From assembly GCA_017408985.1 (NCBI GenBank), contig JAFQTO010000013.1, forward strand, positions 1 to 35,940: a stretch of DNA of 35,940 bases. Reading direction: 5' to 3'. The stretch comes from Clostridia bacterium. GTDB lineage: Bacteria > Bacillota > Clostridia > Oscillospirales > Butyricicoccaceae. Of the stretch, positions 15,056-23,321 are shown in pieces; position 1 is the first letter of the stretch, and each line of letters starts with the position of its first letter. The translations under genes were made by a program, and so were the position numbers. A model generated the notes under the pieces. That model had not been told where the DNA came from. It saw only the letters and a program-made list of their open reading frames with translations, and ran no database searches.

Positions 15056-16201
15056 ATGACCAAAATAGCTTTTACGGGAGATTTCGCCTTTACCAAGTAT
15101 TTTGCCGAGCATTGCTATAAGGATGACGTTATCTCGCAGGAGATCAGAGACTATCTGTGCGACAGTAAGCACACGGTAGTCAACGTGGAGGGCGCTGTCA
15201 GAACGGCAGAGTCGGACAATCTGGGCACCTTTGTTCACGTCAACCCCAAGGACATCGTCTATCAGCTCGGTAAGATCAACGGCAGCATATGGTCGCTTGC
15301 CAACAACCATATCGAGGACTGCGGCGAGGCGGGCATCGGCGGCACAGCCCGCTACGCCCGTGAAAACGGCGCGACCCCCATAGGCGCAGGCGAGAACAAA
15401 GCCGAAGCCGCCACCCCCGTTATCATCGACGGCGACGGGGGAGTGGGTATATTCTCGGTTACCTACGGCGAAAATCGCGCCGCAGGCGAGAACAAAGCCG
15501 GATGTATTCTGTGGAACGATAACGAGACCATACAGAAGACCATAAGCGAGATCAAGTCCAAATGCCGCTGGTGCGTTGTAGTGCCCCACGCAGGCGTGGA
15601 GTTTGCACAGATGCCCATGCCTCACGTGAGAGAGCAGTATATCAGATATCTGGAGATGGGCGCCGACGCAGTGGTCGGTCACCACTCCCACGTGGTACAG
15701 AACTACGAGCGTGTGGGCAGCAAGGTCATTTTCTACTCGCTGGGCAACTTCGTGTTCGATACCGACTATCAGCGTGCGCAGAAGTATACCGAAAACGGTA
15801 TGCTGGTCAAGCTGAACTTCACCCCCGACTCCTTTACCTGGGACTATATGCCCGTTTACATCGACAGAGAGAAGCATCAGGTGGTCAAGGGCGACTGCCC
15901 CGCAATTTTCAGGCATTTTTCACCCTTTGAGTACAAGCTTATGTGGCCCAGAGCTGCACAGAATTACACCATCAACAACCGCCGTATTGCCCTGCATCTC
16001 TACCCCGAAACACGCAGTTACAGCCTGATCGATTGGGCGCTGAAGCGCGAGAAGAAGAATTACAAGACCAAAAACGGCAAGCAGGCAACCCACGGCAGAA
16101 TACTCAGTCTGCTTCAGCTGTGGCGCTTGGGCGACAGAGAGATCATAGAATACCTCAATAACGACGGCTGGAAGGAAACCCCTCCCAAGCCCGGAACCTA
16201 A
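15056..16201 (+). CDS. CapA-like (PGA_cap) metallophosphatase-fold protein
   Basis: 381 residues. Motifs fit the poly-gamma-glutamate capsule protein CapA family, a calcineurin-like fold: TGDFAF at 7-12, SLANNH around 80-85, VVPHAGVEF around 180 (family HxGxE), ADAVVGHHSHV around 202-212 and FYSLGNFVFD around 225. The His/Asp/Asn set is consistent with a bound metal pair. CapA proteins take part in capsule or surface polymer work in some bacteria. No signal peptide or membrane anchor is seen here and no capB or capC is nearby, so a different role is likely. GGGGAGG precedes the start, 18 bases after tex. Confidence 0.82.
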   Translation: MTKIAFTGDFAFTKYFAEHCYKDDVISQEIRDYLCDSKHTVVNVEGAVRTAESDNLGTFVHVNPKDIVYQLGKINGSIWSLANNHIEDCGEAGIGGTARYARENGATPIGAGENKAEAATPVIIDGDGGVGIFSVTYGENRAAGENKAGCILWNDNETIQKTISEIKSKCRWCVVVPHAGVEFAQMPMPHVREQYIRYLEMGADAVVGHHSHVVQNYERVGSKVIFYSLGNFVFDTDYQRAQKYTENGMLVKLNFTPDSFTWDYMPVYIDREKHQVVKGDCPAIFRHFSPFEYKLMWPRAAQNYTINNRRIALHLYPETRSYSLIDWALKREKKNYKTKNGKQATHGRILSLLQLWRLGDREIIEYLNNDGWKETPPKPGT

Positions 16202-16220
16202 AGAAGAAAGCGTGATCGAT

Positions 16221-17012
16221 ATGATAAAGGTTCTCAGTATAGGCAACAGCTTTTCTCAGGATGCCCACAAGTGGCTCAATCCCATTTCCCAAAACGGCGG
16301 CGAGGAGATCTACTGTGTCAATCTGTACATAGGCGGATGCTCGCTGAAGACCCATTGGGAAAATTTCCTTTCCGACGAGCCTTTGTACGACCTTGAGATA
16401 AACGGCGAGAAAAAGGGCAATATCAACATCAGCGACGCTCTCAAAATGGACAGATGGGATGTAATAACCCTGCAGCAGGCAAGCCCCGTGTCGGGCAGAC
16501 CCCAGAGCTATCTGCCCTACCTGCCCAAGCTTGCCGAAAACGTCAGACGTATATGCCCTGGTGCCAAGCTGTACATCCAGCAGACCTGGGCGTACGAGCA
16601 GGTACAGATAAAAGAGCCCCAGATAAGTCGGTTCGAGAGCATCTACGCCTCTGATCAGCGGGAGATGTACCGCCGTATCGTCGATGCTTACGAGATGGCA
16701 AGCAAGCTGATAGACGCACCCCTCATCCCCGTGGGCAAGGTCATTCAGCGCCTGCGCGAGACCGTGCCGGAGTTTGACTTCGAAGCCTGCGGCAGAAGCC
16801 TCAACCGCGACGGCTATCATCTTGATCTGATCTACGGCAGATACGCCGCCGCTCTGACCTGGTACGGCGTGCTGACGGGCAGGGACGTGAGGGAAGTTTC
16901 TTTCGTTCCCTTCGTCGACGAGCGCGAGGGCGACCGCGACTTGCTAAAAAAGATCAATACCGTGGTTTTTGACCTGCTCGAGGAGGAAAAACTTGTTGTT
17001 TCCGTGCAATAA
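16221..17012 (+). CDS. DUF4886 / SGNH-hydrolase-like protein
   Basis: 263 residues from ATG 16221. It opens IKVLSIGNSFSQDAHKW, the block I serine motif of the DUF4886 branch of SGNH/GDSL hydrolases. A late RDGYHLD (around 201) supplies the catalytic Asp-His pair; LQQAS (around 90) and GAKLYIQQTW are consistent with the middle blocks. Related proteins are esterases or carbohydrate deacetylases; the substrate here is unknown. No signal peptide. A GTG at 16212 in frame is an alternative start with similarly weak ribosome-site support (AGAAAG). It follows the CapA-like gene by 19 bases. Confidence 0.75.
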   Translation: MIKVLSIGNSFSQDAHKWLNPISQNGGEEIYCVNLYIGGCSLKTHWENFLSDEPLYDLEINGEKKGNINISDALKMDRWDVITLQQASPVSGRPQSYLPYLPKLAENVRRICPGAKLYIQQTWAYEQVQIKEPQISRFESIYASDQREMYRRIVDAYEMASKLIDAPLIPVGKVIQRLRETVPEFDFEACGRSLNRDGYHLDLIYGRYAAALTWYGVLTGRDVREVSFVPFVDEREGDRDLLKKINTVVFDLLEEEKLVVSVQ

Positions 17013-17056
17013 ATGCAAAATAAATATTGCTTTTCTGCGCCAAACTATGGTATATT
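17006..17056 (+). promoter_or_regulatory. Promoter and possible operator of the LysR gene
   Basis: TTGCTT (17027-17032), an 18 base spacer and TATATT (17051-17056). Overlapping the -35 is an inverted repeat, GCAATA (17006-17011) with TATTGC (17025-17030), spaced 13 bases. This could be an autoregulatory LysR site, but no T-N11-A box is clear-cut. Confidence 0.5.
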
Positions 17057-17100
17057 GGAAAACATAAGAAAAATCGTATAAATACAAAAGGATGTAAGCA

Positions 17101-18069
17101 ATGGGCAGCAATTTTACCCGCAAGGATCTTATATACACAGTCTATCAGGAACAGAGTTTTTCAAAAGCCGCGCAGAAGCTGTTTATTTCCCAGCCCTCAC
17201 TCAGCGTTATGATACGCAAGATAGAAGAGGACGTGGGATTCCCTCTCTTTGACCGTACCAGCAAGCCTATCCGTATGACCGAGGCGGGAATGGAGTATAT
17301 CCGCGCCACGGAAGAAATGATGCACATTGAAAAAGCATTTGAGAACTATGCAAACGCGTATATGGATCTCAAGACCGGATCTTTGGCGCTGGGCAGCAAT
17401 CAGCTGATATCTTTTTTGGTCCTGCCCAAGTACGTGGCGGCTTTTGTGGAAAAATATCCCAAGATAGAGCTGAGACTGTTTGATGACAACTCCACCGTGC
17501 TGGAGAATATGATCTCCTCAGGTCAGCTTGATCTGGTCATCGACACACAGAAGCTTGACAGCGAGGTGTTCGAGCAGAGAGTGCTGTTGCCCGAGGAATT
17601 GCTTCTGGCGGTGCCCGCAAGCTTCTCCTGCAACCGCGGTCTTGAGGAGTACCAGCTTACCTCCGACGATATCGTCAGGGGCGCGCACCACGATCCCGAT
17701 ACCAAGACCATATCCATGCAGCAGTTTGCGCAGATGCCTATGGTGTCAATGACCAAGCACAACGATATGCGCAGGCGTACCGAGGATATCCTCAAGGAAG
17801 CGGGCATCAAGCCCAAATCTGTGTTGGAGATAGACCGACTGGTCACCCTGTACGCATACATTGAGATGGGTACGGCGGCATCGCTGGTCAGCGACACTCT
17901 GGTCAGAAATCTGTCCCACCACAAGGGCAACGTGGTCTACTACAAGCTCAATTCCAAGTACGCCAAGAGGAATATCTACGTGTCTTACAAGAAGAACAAG
18001 TATTACTCCAAGGCTATGGAAGCCTTCGTATCCCTTATCTTCGAAATGACCCGGGAAGAAAGAATCTGA
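17101..18069 (+). CDS. LysR-family transcriptional regulator
   Basis: 322 residues. The N-terminal winged helix-turn-helix (about 5-65) shows the family pattern: SFSKAAQKLFISQPSLSVMIRKIEEDVG (cited by its span 20-47), then PLFDRTSKPIRMTEAG. The effector domain (from about 92) has the two-lobed LysR substrate-binding layout, beginning GSLALGSNQLISFLVLPKYV. GGATG eleven bases before the ATG serves as ribosome site. Target genes and ligand are unknown. It reads in the same direction as its neighbours rather than divergently. Downstream lie a terminator, a tiny frame, a cyclophilin and then the MATE array. Confidence 0.93.
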   Translation: MGSNFTRKDLIYTVYQEQSFSKAAQKLFISQPSLSVMIRKIEEDVGFPLFDRTSKPIRMTEAGMEYIRATEEMMHIEKAFENYANAYMDLKTGSLALGSNQLISFLVLPKYVAAFVEKYPKIELRLFDDNSTVLENMISSGQLDLVIDTQKLDSEVFEQRVLLPEELLLAVPASFSCNRGLEEYQLTSDDIVRGAHHDPDTKTISMQQFAQMPMVSMTKHNDMRRRTEDILKEAGIKPKSVLEIDRLVTLYAYIEMGTAASLVSDTLVRNLSHHKGNVVYYKLNSKYAKRNIYVSYKKNKYYSKAMEAFVSLIFEMTREERI

Positions 18070-18083
18070 ATATCGAAAACAAG

Positions 18084-18138
18084 ACGGACGGTTATGTAAA
18101 CAAGCCACACAGCAGGCTTGCATAACTGTCCGTTTTAT
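18084..18138 (+). terminator. Terminator of the LysR gene
   Basis: ACGGACGGTTATG (18084-18096) pairs with CATAACTGTCCGT (18121-18133) with one mismatch; an inner CAAGCC/GGCTTG helix extends the stem, followed by TTTATT. Confidence 0.8.
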
Positions 18139-18192
18139 TGTACAGCATGGATGTTAGACTATAGCCATAAAAAACAGAAAAGGAGCTTTGAT

Positions 18193-18267
18193 ATGGTTTA
18201 CGCATTTATCGCTGTCGGAGTTTTTGAGTGTCTGTCGCTGATTTATTCGGTCGCAAAGGGCGACTGA
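18193..18267 (+). CDS. Possible 24-residue hydrophobic peptide
   Basis: ATG 18193 has AAAAGGAG seven bases upstream, one of the better ribosome sites in the window, and reads MVYAFIAVGVFECLSLIYSV then AKGD and TGA. The peptide is one membrane-length hydrophobic segment with a charged C-terminal tail. It sits alone between the LysR terminator and the cyclophilin gene. A possible TTGTAC-N16-TATAGC promoter lies upstream. It resembles small single-helix membrane proteins, but nothing beyond ribosome site and composition supports it. Confidence 0.4.
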   Translation: MVYAFIAVGVFECLSLIYSVAKGD

Positions 18268-18418
18268 GGGAGTTGCCGCCCAAAACTGTGTTTATGCACA
18301 AAAATCACAGTTGATTTTTGTTGAAAATGACGGTCAAAATAAGTGGATTTATTTTGCTTGATGTGTTATTATGTATAAACAAGGTAAAGATGTTTTCATC
18401 ACAAAGGAGCGAGCAGCT

Positions 18419-18940
18419 ATGGCACAGAATCCTATCGTTACCATCGAGATGGAAAACGGCGGCAAGATCGTCGCAGAGCTCTATCCCGAGGTAGCCCCCA
18501 ATACAGTCAATAACTTTGTTTCACTGGTAAGCAAGGGTTTTTATGACGGGCTTATTTTTCACCGCGTTATACCCGGATTTATGATCCAGGGCGGCTGTCC
18601 TATGGGACTGGGAATGGGCGGTCCCGATTACAGCATCCCCGGTGAATTCAGAAGAAACGGCTTTGACAATCCTCTGGAACACGACAGAGGAGTACTTTCA
18701 ATGGCGCGTTCGATGCATCCCGATTCAGCGGGCAGCCAGTTCTTCATTATGGTGGAAAAAGCACCCCACCTTGACGGCCAGTACGCTGCATTCGGCAAGG
18801 TGCTGGAGGGTATGGAAACCGCAGACGAGATAGTCTCTGCCGACCGTGATGGCAGAGATAAACCTTTCAGTCCTCAACGTATGAAGAAAGTCACCGTCGA
18901 AACATTCGGCGTTGCTTATCCCGAGCCTGAAAAGTCCTGA
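18419..18940 (+). CDS. Peptidyl-prolyl cis-trans isomerase, cyclophilin type
   Basis: 173 residues from ATG 18419 (AAAGGAG upstream). A frame open from 18371 would add 16 residues without a ribosome site. Cyclophilins accelerate proline isomerisation during folding. Core motifs are present: NFVSLVSKGFYDGLIFHRVI (family FHRVIPGFMIQGG), GVLSMAR, GSQFFIM and LDGQYAAFGKVLEGME. No signal peptide, so cytoplasmic. It is followed by a strong terminator that isolates it from the MATE array. Confidence 0.96.
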   Translation: MAQNPIVTIEMENGGKIVAELYPEVAPNTVNNFVSLVSKGFYDGLIFHRVIPGFMIQGGCPMGLGMGGPDYSIPGEFRRNGFDNPLEHDRGVLSMARSMHPDSAGSQFFIMVEKAPHLDGQYAAFGKVLEGMETADEIVSADRDGRDKPFSPQRMKKVTVETFGVAYPEPEKS

Positions 18941-18947
18941 CAATATC

Positions 18948-18992
18948 CCCTGAGTTTGCCGCCTGTTTACGGCGGCAGACTCAGGGTTTTTT
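18948..18992 (+). terminator. Terminator of the cyclophilin gene
   Basis: CCCTGAGT...TGCCGCC pairs with GGCGGCA...ACTCAGGG around a TGTTTAC loop, followed by six T. Confidence 0.92.
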
Positions 18993-19004
18993 GCGGTATT
19001 TACG

Positions 19005-19034
19005 GTGACTTGAGCCTTGAAACTGTGGTACAAT
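19005..19034 (+). promoter_or_regulatory. Probable promoter of the MATE array
   Basis: GTGACT (19005-19010), 18 bases, TACAAT (19029-19034). It is the only reasonable promoter between the cyclophilin terminator and the first MATE gene. The -35 is imperfect, and no riboswitch-like fold was recognised in the 55 base leader. Confidence 0.5.
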
Positions 19035-19088
19035 TAAAAGATCGGCATTTTGGGGCTTGACAGGCAAGAGTGGAGAGAGGGAAAAGTT

Positions 19089-20453
19089 TTGAGCAGAGCA
19101 AATATCACTATGACAGAGGGACCGCTGTTTTCCAATATAATGCGGTTTACCGTTCCCATAATCCTCACCAACATCCTGCAGCTGATGTTCAACGCTACGG
19201 ACATCGTTATGGTGGGCAGACTGTGCGGCAGCACCTCGGTAGCCGCCGTAGGCGCAACGGGCGCGGTCACCAATCTGCTGGTCAATCTGTTTTTCGGTAT
19301 AGCGATGGGTGCAGGCGTCACCGTGGCGCAGGGAATAGGCGCCCGTGACGCAGATGAAGTACACAAAGCCGTACATACGGCAATGACCGCATCGGTCATC
19401 TGCGGACTGCTGATGTCGGTTATCGGCGTTTTGTTCTCCGGGAGCATCCTCGTCCTTATGGACACCCCCTCAGAGGTACTTGACCTTGCCGCCAAGTACG
19501 TGCGCATATACTTTGCGGGTTCGCTGTTCAATATGGTGTTCAATTTCGGCGCCGCAATTATCAGAGCGGTAGGCGAGAGCAAAAAGCCGCTGTACTATCT
19601 CACCGTATCCGGTGTACTCAACGTCTGCCTCAATTTCGTGCTTATCAGATTTGCGGGGATGGACGTTGAGGGCGTTGCCATAGCCACCATTACCGCCCAG
19701 GCGCTCAGCGCGTTTTTGGTAGTACGTGACCTGCTGGTCAGACACGACCTTTGCAGACTTGAGATAAAGAGTATGCGCATCCACGCCCCTCAGCTTAAAA
19801 AGATCGTCCGTATCGGCCTGCCCTCGGGCGCGCAGGCATCGCTGTTTTCTCTGTCAAATATGCTTATCCAGTCCTCTGTCAACTCCTTCGGCAAGACCGT
19901 GCTGTCAGCCAACTCTGCGGCGGGTAATATAGAAGGCTTCCTCTACGCCGTGGTGGGCGCTTTTCAGGTCACCACCATCAATTTCTCGGGGCAGAACCTG
20001 GGCGCGCGCAAGTATAAGCGCCTGCGCAAACTGACCTATATCAGCATCGCTTCGGGCGCTGCCATCGCAGGCACGCTGGGTATATTGGCACTTGTTTTCG
20101 GCAGACAGCTGCTGGGCATATACATCACCGACGACCCTGCCGCAATAGAGTTCGGGCTTATACGTTTCCGGTGCGTGGCGGCCTTCTACTTCGTCTGCGC
20201 ATTTATGGATATCGTAATAGGCTCGGTCAAGGGCATCGGCAAGACCACCCAGGGTATGCTCATATCCCTTATCGGCACCTGCGGCTTCCGTGTTATCTGG
20301 ATATACACGGTGTTCGCCAGATACCGCACTCTGGAGTGTCTGTATATCTGCTACCCCATCACCTACGCACTCGTATTCATCGTGCAGATGGCGTACTTCT
20401 TGCACGTTACCAAAAAACTTATGCAAAACGACCCTACACCCCAAACCGCATAA
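19089..20453 (+). CDS. MATE-family efflux transporter, array copy 1
   Basis: 454 residues, twelve predicted membrane helices in two pseudo-symmetric halves. MATE proteins export drugs or metabolites in exchange for H+ or Na+. The TTG start at 19089 (GAGGGA six bases upstream) makes the N terminus line up with the other copies (ANITMTEGPLFSN versus their VDMxxGPLLKN) and puts the TM1 Asp at position 38 (FNATDIVMVG). A frame open from 19050 would add 13 residues without a ribosome site. The second half has SGAQASLFSLSN, NSFG and NFSGQNLGARKYKR. It is the most divergent of the forward copies at the N terminus, lacking Asp in the VDM motif. Confidence 0.93.
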   Translation: MSRANITMTEGPLFSNIMRFTVPIILTNILQLMFNATDIVMVGRLCGSTSVAAVGATGAVTNLLVNLFFGIAMGAGVTVAQGIGARDADEVHKAVHTAMTASVICGLLMSVIGVLFSGSILVLMDTPSEVLDLAAKYVRIYFAGSLFNMVFNFGAAIIRAVGESKKPLYYLTVSGVLNVCLNFVLIRFAGMDVEGVAIATITAQALSAFLVVRDLLVRHDLCRLEIKSMRIHAPQLKKIVRIGLPSGAQASLFSLSNMLIQSSVNSFGKTVLSANSAAGNIEGFLYAVVGAFQVTTINFSGQNLGARKYKRLRKLTYISIASGAAIAGTLGILALVFGRQLLGIYITDDPAAIEFGLIRFRCVAAFYFVCAFMDIVIGSVKGIGKTTQGMLISLIGTCGFRVIWIYTVFARYRTLECLYICYPITYALVFIVQMAYFLHVTKKLMQNDPTPQTA

Positions 20454-20468
20454 AAAGGAGGAAAAACG

Positions 20469-21875
20469 ATGGCAAAGCTCAGTATCCTGAAACGGCCGCA
20501 GGTCGATATGATAAACGGCCCGCTGCTCAAAAATATGATAAAGTTTGCCATACCGTTTTTTATCTCCAACGTTCTGCAGTCATTCTTTAACGCCGCCGAC
20601 CTTGCGGTGGTAGGCTCTTTCTGCGGCAGTGACAAGGTGGCTGCCGTAGGCGCAACGGGTACGCTGGCACGGCTTATCGTGTGCCTGTTCGTCGGCCTCG
20701 GTTCGGGTGCGGGCGTTGTGGTCGCCCACGCCATAGGAGCGCAGAACCGCTCGAGTATCGGCAAGACGGTGCATACCTCCATATTCTTCGCCTTTGCGGG
20801 CGGCGCCTTTTTGTCCGTGTTCGGATACTTCACCTGCGGATATTTCCTCAGGCTGATGAACACCCCCACCGAGATAGTCGAGCTGAGCACACTGTACCTC
20901 AAGATATACTTCCTCGGCACTATCCCCATGCTTCTGTATAACTTCGGCGCGGCTATCATCCGTGCCACCGGTGACAGTCGGACACCCCTCAAGTACCTGC
21001 TTGTGGCAGGCATAATTAACGTGGTGCTGAATATAATCTTCGTCACCGTGTTTGATATGAGCGTTGACGGTGTAGCACTTGCCACCGCGCTGTCTCAGGT
21101 CTATTCGGCAGTTATGGTCACACGTGCGCTGATGCGCAGGGAAGACGACTGCAAGCTGGACCTTCGCAAACTCCGTATCTACAAAAAAGAATTTATCGAC
21201 ATCCTGCGTATCGGCATCCCCTCGGGTATCCAGTCGGCGATGTTCTCTATAGCCAATCTGTCTGTGCAGACGTCGGTCAACTCATTTAACTCCACCGCCA
21301 TTTCCTCGGGACACGCCACCTCCAACAGCATTGAGAGCTTCGTGTTTATGGGCGGAATGGCTCTGCAGCAGACGGCGGTCAACTTTATGGGACAGAACGT
21401 AGGAGCCAAAAACCGCCACCGTGTCCACAAGATCACCGCAACGGGCATAGTCTGCGTCACCATTCTGTATCTTATCGCGGCAGTTATATTCCTGCTGTGG
21501 GGCGAACAGCTGCTGGGCATCTATATCAAAGACTCGCCGGAGGCTATCAGGTGGGGTATGCTCAAGCTGACTATGATAGGCACGACCTCCTTTATCTACG
21601 GTATAACCGACGTTTACTCGGGCGTACTGAGAGGTATGGGCAAAGCCGCTACAAGTATGACTATATCGGTCATCGGCATCTGCGGTGTCCGCGTGCTGTG
21701 GCTCAATACCGTTTTCAAGATCCCCAAGTATCACGTTATGGAATCGGTGTATATGGTGTTTATAATCTCGTGGATAGTCACCCTGCTGATGCAGCTTGTA
21801 GTCTACAGGGTCGTTACACGCAAAATGTTCAAAAAATGGCAGGATGAGCAAAAAACCGTTCCCACTCCCGCCTGA
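20469..21875 (+). CDS. MATE-family efflux transporter, array copy 2
   Basis: 468 residues, twelve helices. Start ATG 20469 with AAAAGGAGG upstream, 15 bases after copy 1. The N terminus is six residues longer than most copies (MAKLSILKRPQVDM), so the TM1 Asp is residue 44 in FNAADLAVVG. The second half has SGIQSAMFSIAN, NSFNSTAISSGHAT, NFMGQNVGAKNRHR and WGEQLLGIYIKDS. Closest in the array to copy 3: shared MAKL start, GSFCG, FDM.VDGVA, WGEQ/FGEQ and a long basic C-terminal tail. Substrate unknown. Confidence 0.95.
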   Translation: MAKLSILKRPQVDMINGPLLKNMIKFAIPFFISNVLQSFFNAADLAVVGSFCGSDKVAAVGATGTLARLIVCLFVGLGSGAGVVVAHAIGAQNRSSIGKTVHTSIFFAFAGGAFLSVFGYFTCGYFLRLMNTPTEIVELSTLYLKIYFLGTIPMLLYNFGAAIIRATGDSRTPLKYLLVAGIINVVLNIIFVTVFDMSVDGVALATALSQVYSAVMVTRALMRREDDCKLDLRKLRIYKKEFIDILRIGIPSGIQSAMFSIANLSVQTSVNSFNSTAISSGHATSNSIESFVFMGGMALQQTAVNFMGQNVGAKNRHRVHKITATGIVCVTILYLIAAVIFLLWGEQLLGIYIKDSPEAIRWGMLKLTMIGTTSFIYGITDVYSGVLRGMGKAATSMTISVIGICGVRVLWLNTVFKIPKYHVMESVYMVFIISWIVTLLMQLVVYRVVTRKMFKKWQDEQKTVPTPA

Positions 21876-21893
21876 GAGAAAGAGAGGTAGTGT

Positions 21894-23303
21894 ATGGCAA
21901 AACTTAATCTGTTCAAACGCGCACAGGTCGATATGGTGAACGGCCCGCTTCTCAAGAATATAATCAAGTTTGCCATTCCGTTTGTTCTGTCCAATCTGTT
22001 CCAGACCTTTTTCAATGCCGCCGACCTCGCAATAGTCGGCTCATTCTGCGGCAGCGCAAACGTTGCCGCCGTGGGTGCCACGGGCGTGCTCTCCAGACTC
22101 ATCGTTGGTATGTTCGTCGGTCTCGGTACGGGTGCGGGCGTTGTTGTTGCTCACGCCATCGGCGCCCGTGACAACGACGCTGTCAGCAAGACTGTCCACT
22201 CTGCCATCACCACCGCCCTGATCGGCGGCGTGTTTCTGACCTTCTTCGGATTTTTTACCTGCGAGTACTTCCTCGGCCTGATGAAGACACCCCCCGACAT
22301 CATCGCGCTGAGCACCCTGTATATGAAGATCTACTTCGTAGGCATCATCCCCATGCTTCTGTACAACTTCGGCGCGGCTATCCTCCGTGCCTCCGGCGAC
22401 AGTCAGAGCCCGCTTATATATCTGACCTTGGCAGGTTTCATAAACGTCGGTCTCAACATAGTATTCGTTACAGTCTTTGATATGACAGTTGACGGTGTTG
22501 CGTGGGCGACCACTATATCCCAGACCTTCTCTGCGGTTATGGTCATCCGTGCTCTTATGAAACGCAGTGATGCCTGCCGTCTTGTGCTTGATAAGCTGCG
22601 CATATACAAAAAACAGTTTTTCAAAATCCTTGCCATCGGTATCCCCTCGGGTATTCAGGGCGCAATGTTCTCCATCTCCAATCTGACCATCCAGACCGCC
22701 GTCAACTCCTTTGCCTCCACCGCTATCAACTCGGGTCACGCAACGGGCGCAAGCATCGAGAGCTTCATCTATATGGTGGGTATGGCAATGCAGCAGACCT
22801 CGGCAAACTTCATCGGTCAGAACGTCGGTGCCCGCAATTACAAGCGTCTGCGCAAGATAGCCTTTGTCTGCCTTGCCTGCGTTCTTGTCTTCTACGCCGC
22901 TGCGGGAACCTTTGTGTATATCTTCGGCGAACAGCTGCTTGGTCTGTACATCAAAGACTCGGCAGAGGCTATAGAGTGGGGCATGCTGAGATTCGGCATA
23001 CTCTGTCCCAGTATGATCCTGTGCGCCGTTATGGACGTTATGGGCGGCTCACTTCGCGGATTGGGCAAAGCTACCACAAGTATGCTTATGTCGGTGCTTG
23101 GTGTGTGCGGGATCCGCCTGCTGTGGGTCAACACGGTGTTCAGAATGCCTCAGTATCACACCATGCAGGTGCTGTATTACTCGTTCCCGATCTCATGGGG
23201 GATCACGATGGTACTGCAGTTTACCGCTTTTATGATAGTAACTGCAAAAATGATCAAGCGATGGAAAAATGAAGAACAAGCCGCCCTGATTAAGAATGCA
23301 TAA
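21894..23303 (+). CDS. MATE-family efflux transporter, array copy 3
   Basis: 469 residues, the longest copy. Start ATG 21894, with AGAGAGG upstream, 18 bases after copy 2. TM1 Asp44 in FNAADLAIVGSFCG. Other marks are GTGAGVVVAHAIGARDN in the first half and SGIQGAMFSISN, NSFASTAINSGHATG and NFIGQNVGARNYKR in the second. It differs from copy 2 mainly in helix sequence and in the segment before NFIGQN, as expected for an older tandem duplicate that has drifted but stayed functional. Confidence 0.95.
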   Translation: MAKLNLFKRAQVDMVNGPLLKNIIKFAIPFVLSNLFQTFFNAADLAIVGSFCGSANVAAVGATGVLSRLIVGMFVGLGTGAGVVVAHAIGARDNDAVSKTVHSAITTALIGGVFLTFFGFFTCEYFLGLMKTPPDIIALSTLYMKIYFVGIIPMLLYNFGAAILRASGDSQSPLIYLTLAGFINVGLNIVFVTVFDMTVDGVAWATTISQTFSAVMVIRALMKRSDACRLVLDKLRIYKKQFFKILAIGIPSGIQGAMFSISNLTIQTAVNSFASTAINSGHATGASIESFIYMVGMAMQQTSANFIGQNVGARNYKRLRKIAFVCLACVLVFYAAAGTFVYIFGEQLLGLYIKDSAEAIEWGMLRFGILCPSMILCAVMDVMGGSLRGLGKATTSMLMSVLGVCGIRLLWVNTVFRMPQYHTMQVLYYSFPISWGITMVLQFTAFMIVTAKMIKRWKNEEQAALIKNA

Positions 23304-23321
23304 GCATTCGGGAGGAACAAA

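Noticed and set aside
13619-15916. Open frame of about 765 codons on the minus strand opposite tex and the CapA-like gene
   Set aside because: It is antisense to two well-recognised genes, crosses their junction, has no ribosome site and shows His/Gly/Leu-rich composition typical of a codon-bias shadow.
15056-16201. Capsule biosynthesis locus
   Set aside because: Only a CapA-like protein is present, without export signal and without capB, capC or glycosyltransferases nearby.
19050-19088. Upstream TTG start for MATE copy 1
   Set aside because: No ribosome site. The TTG at 19089 has one and places the TM1 Asp at the same residue as in the other copies.
18941-19088. Guanidine or other known riboswitch ahead of the MATE array
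   Set aside because: The segment is taken up by the cyclophilin terminator and a short leader, and none of the conserved core sequences I know could be found.
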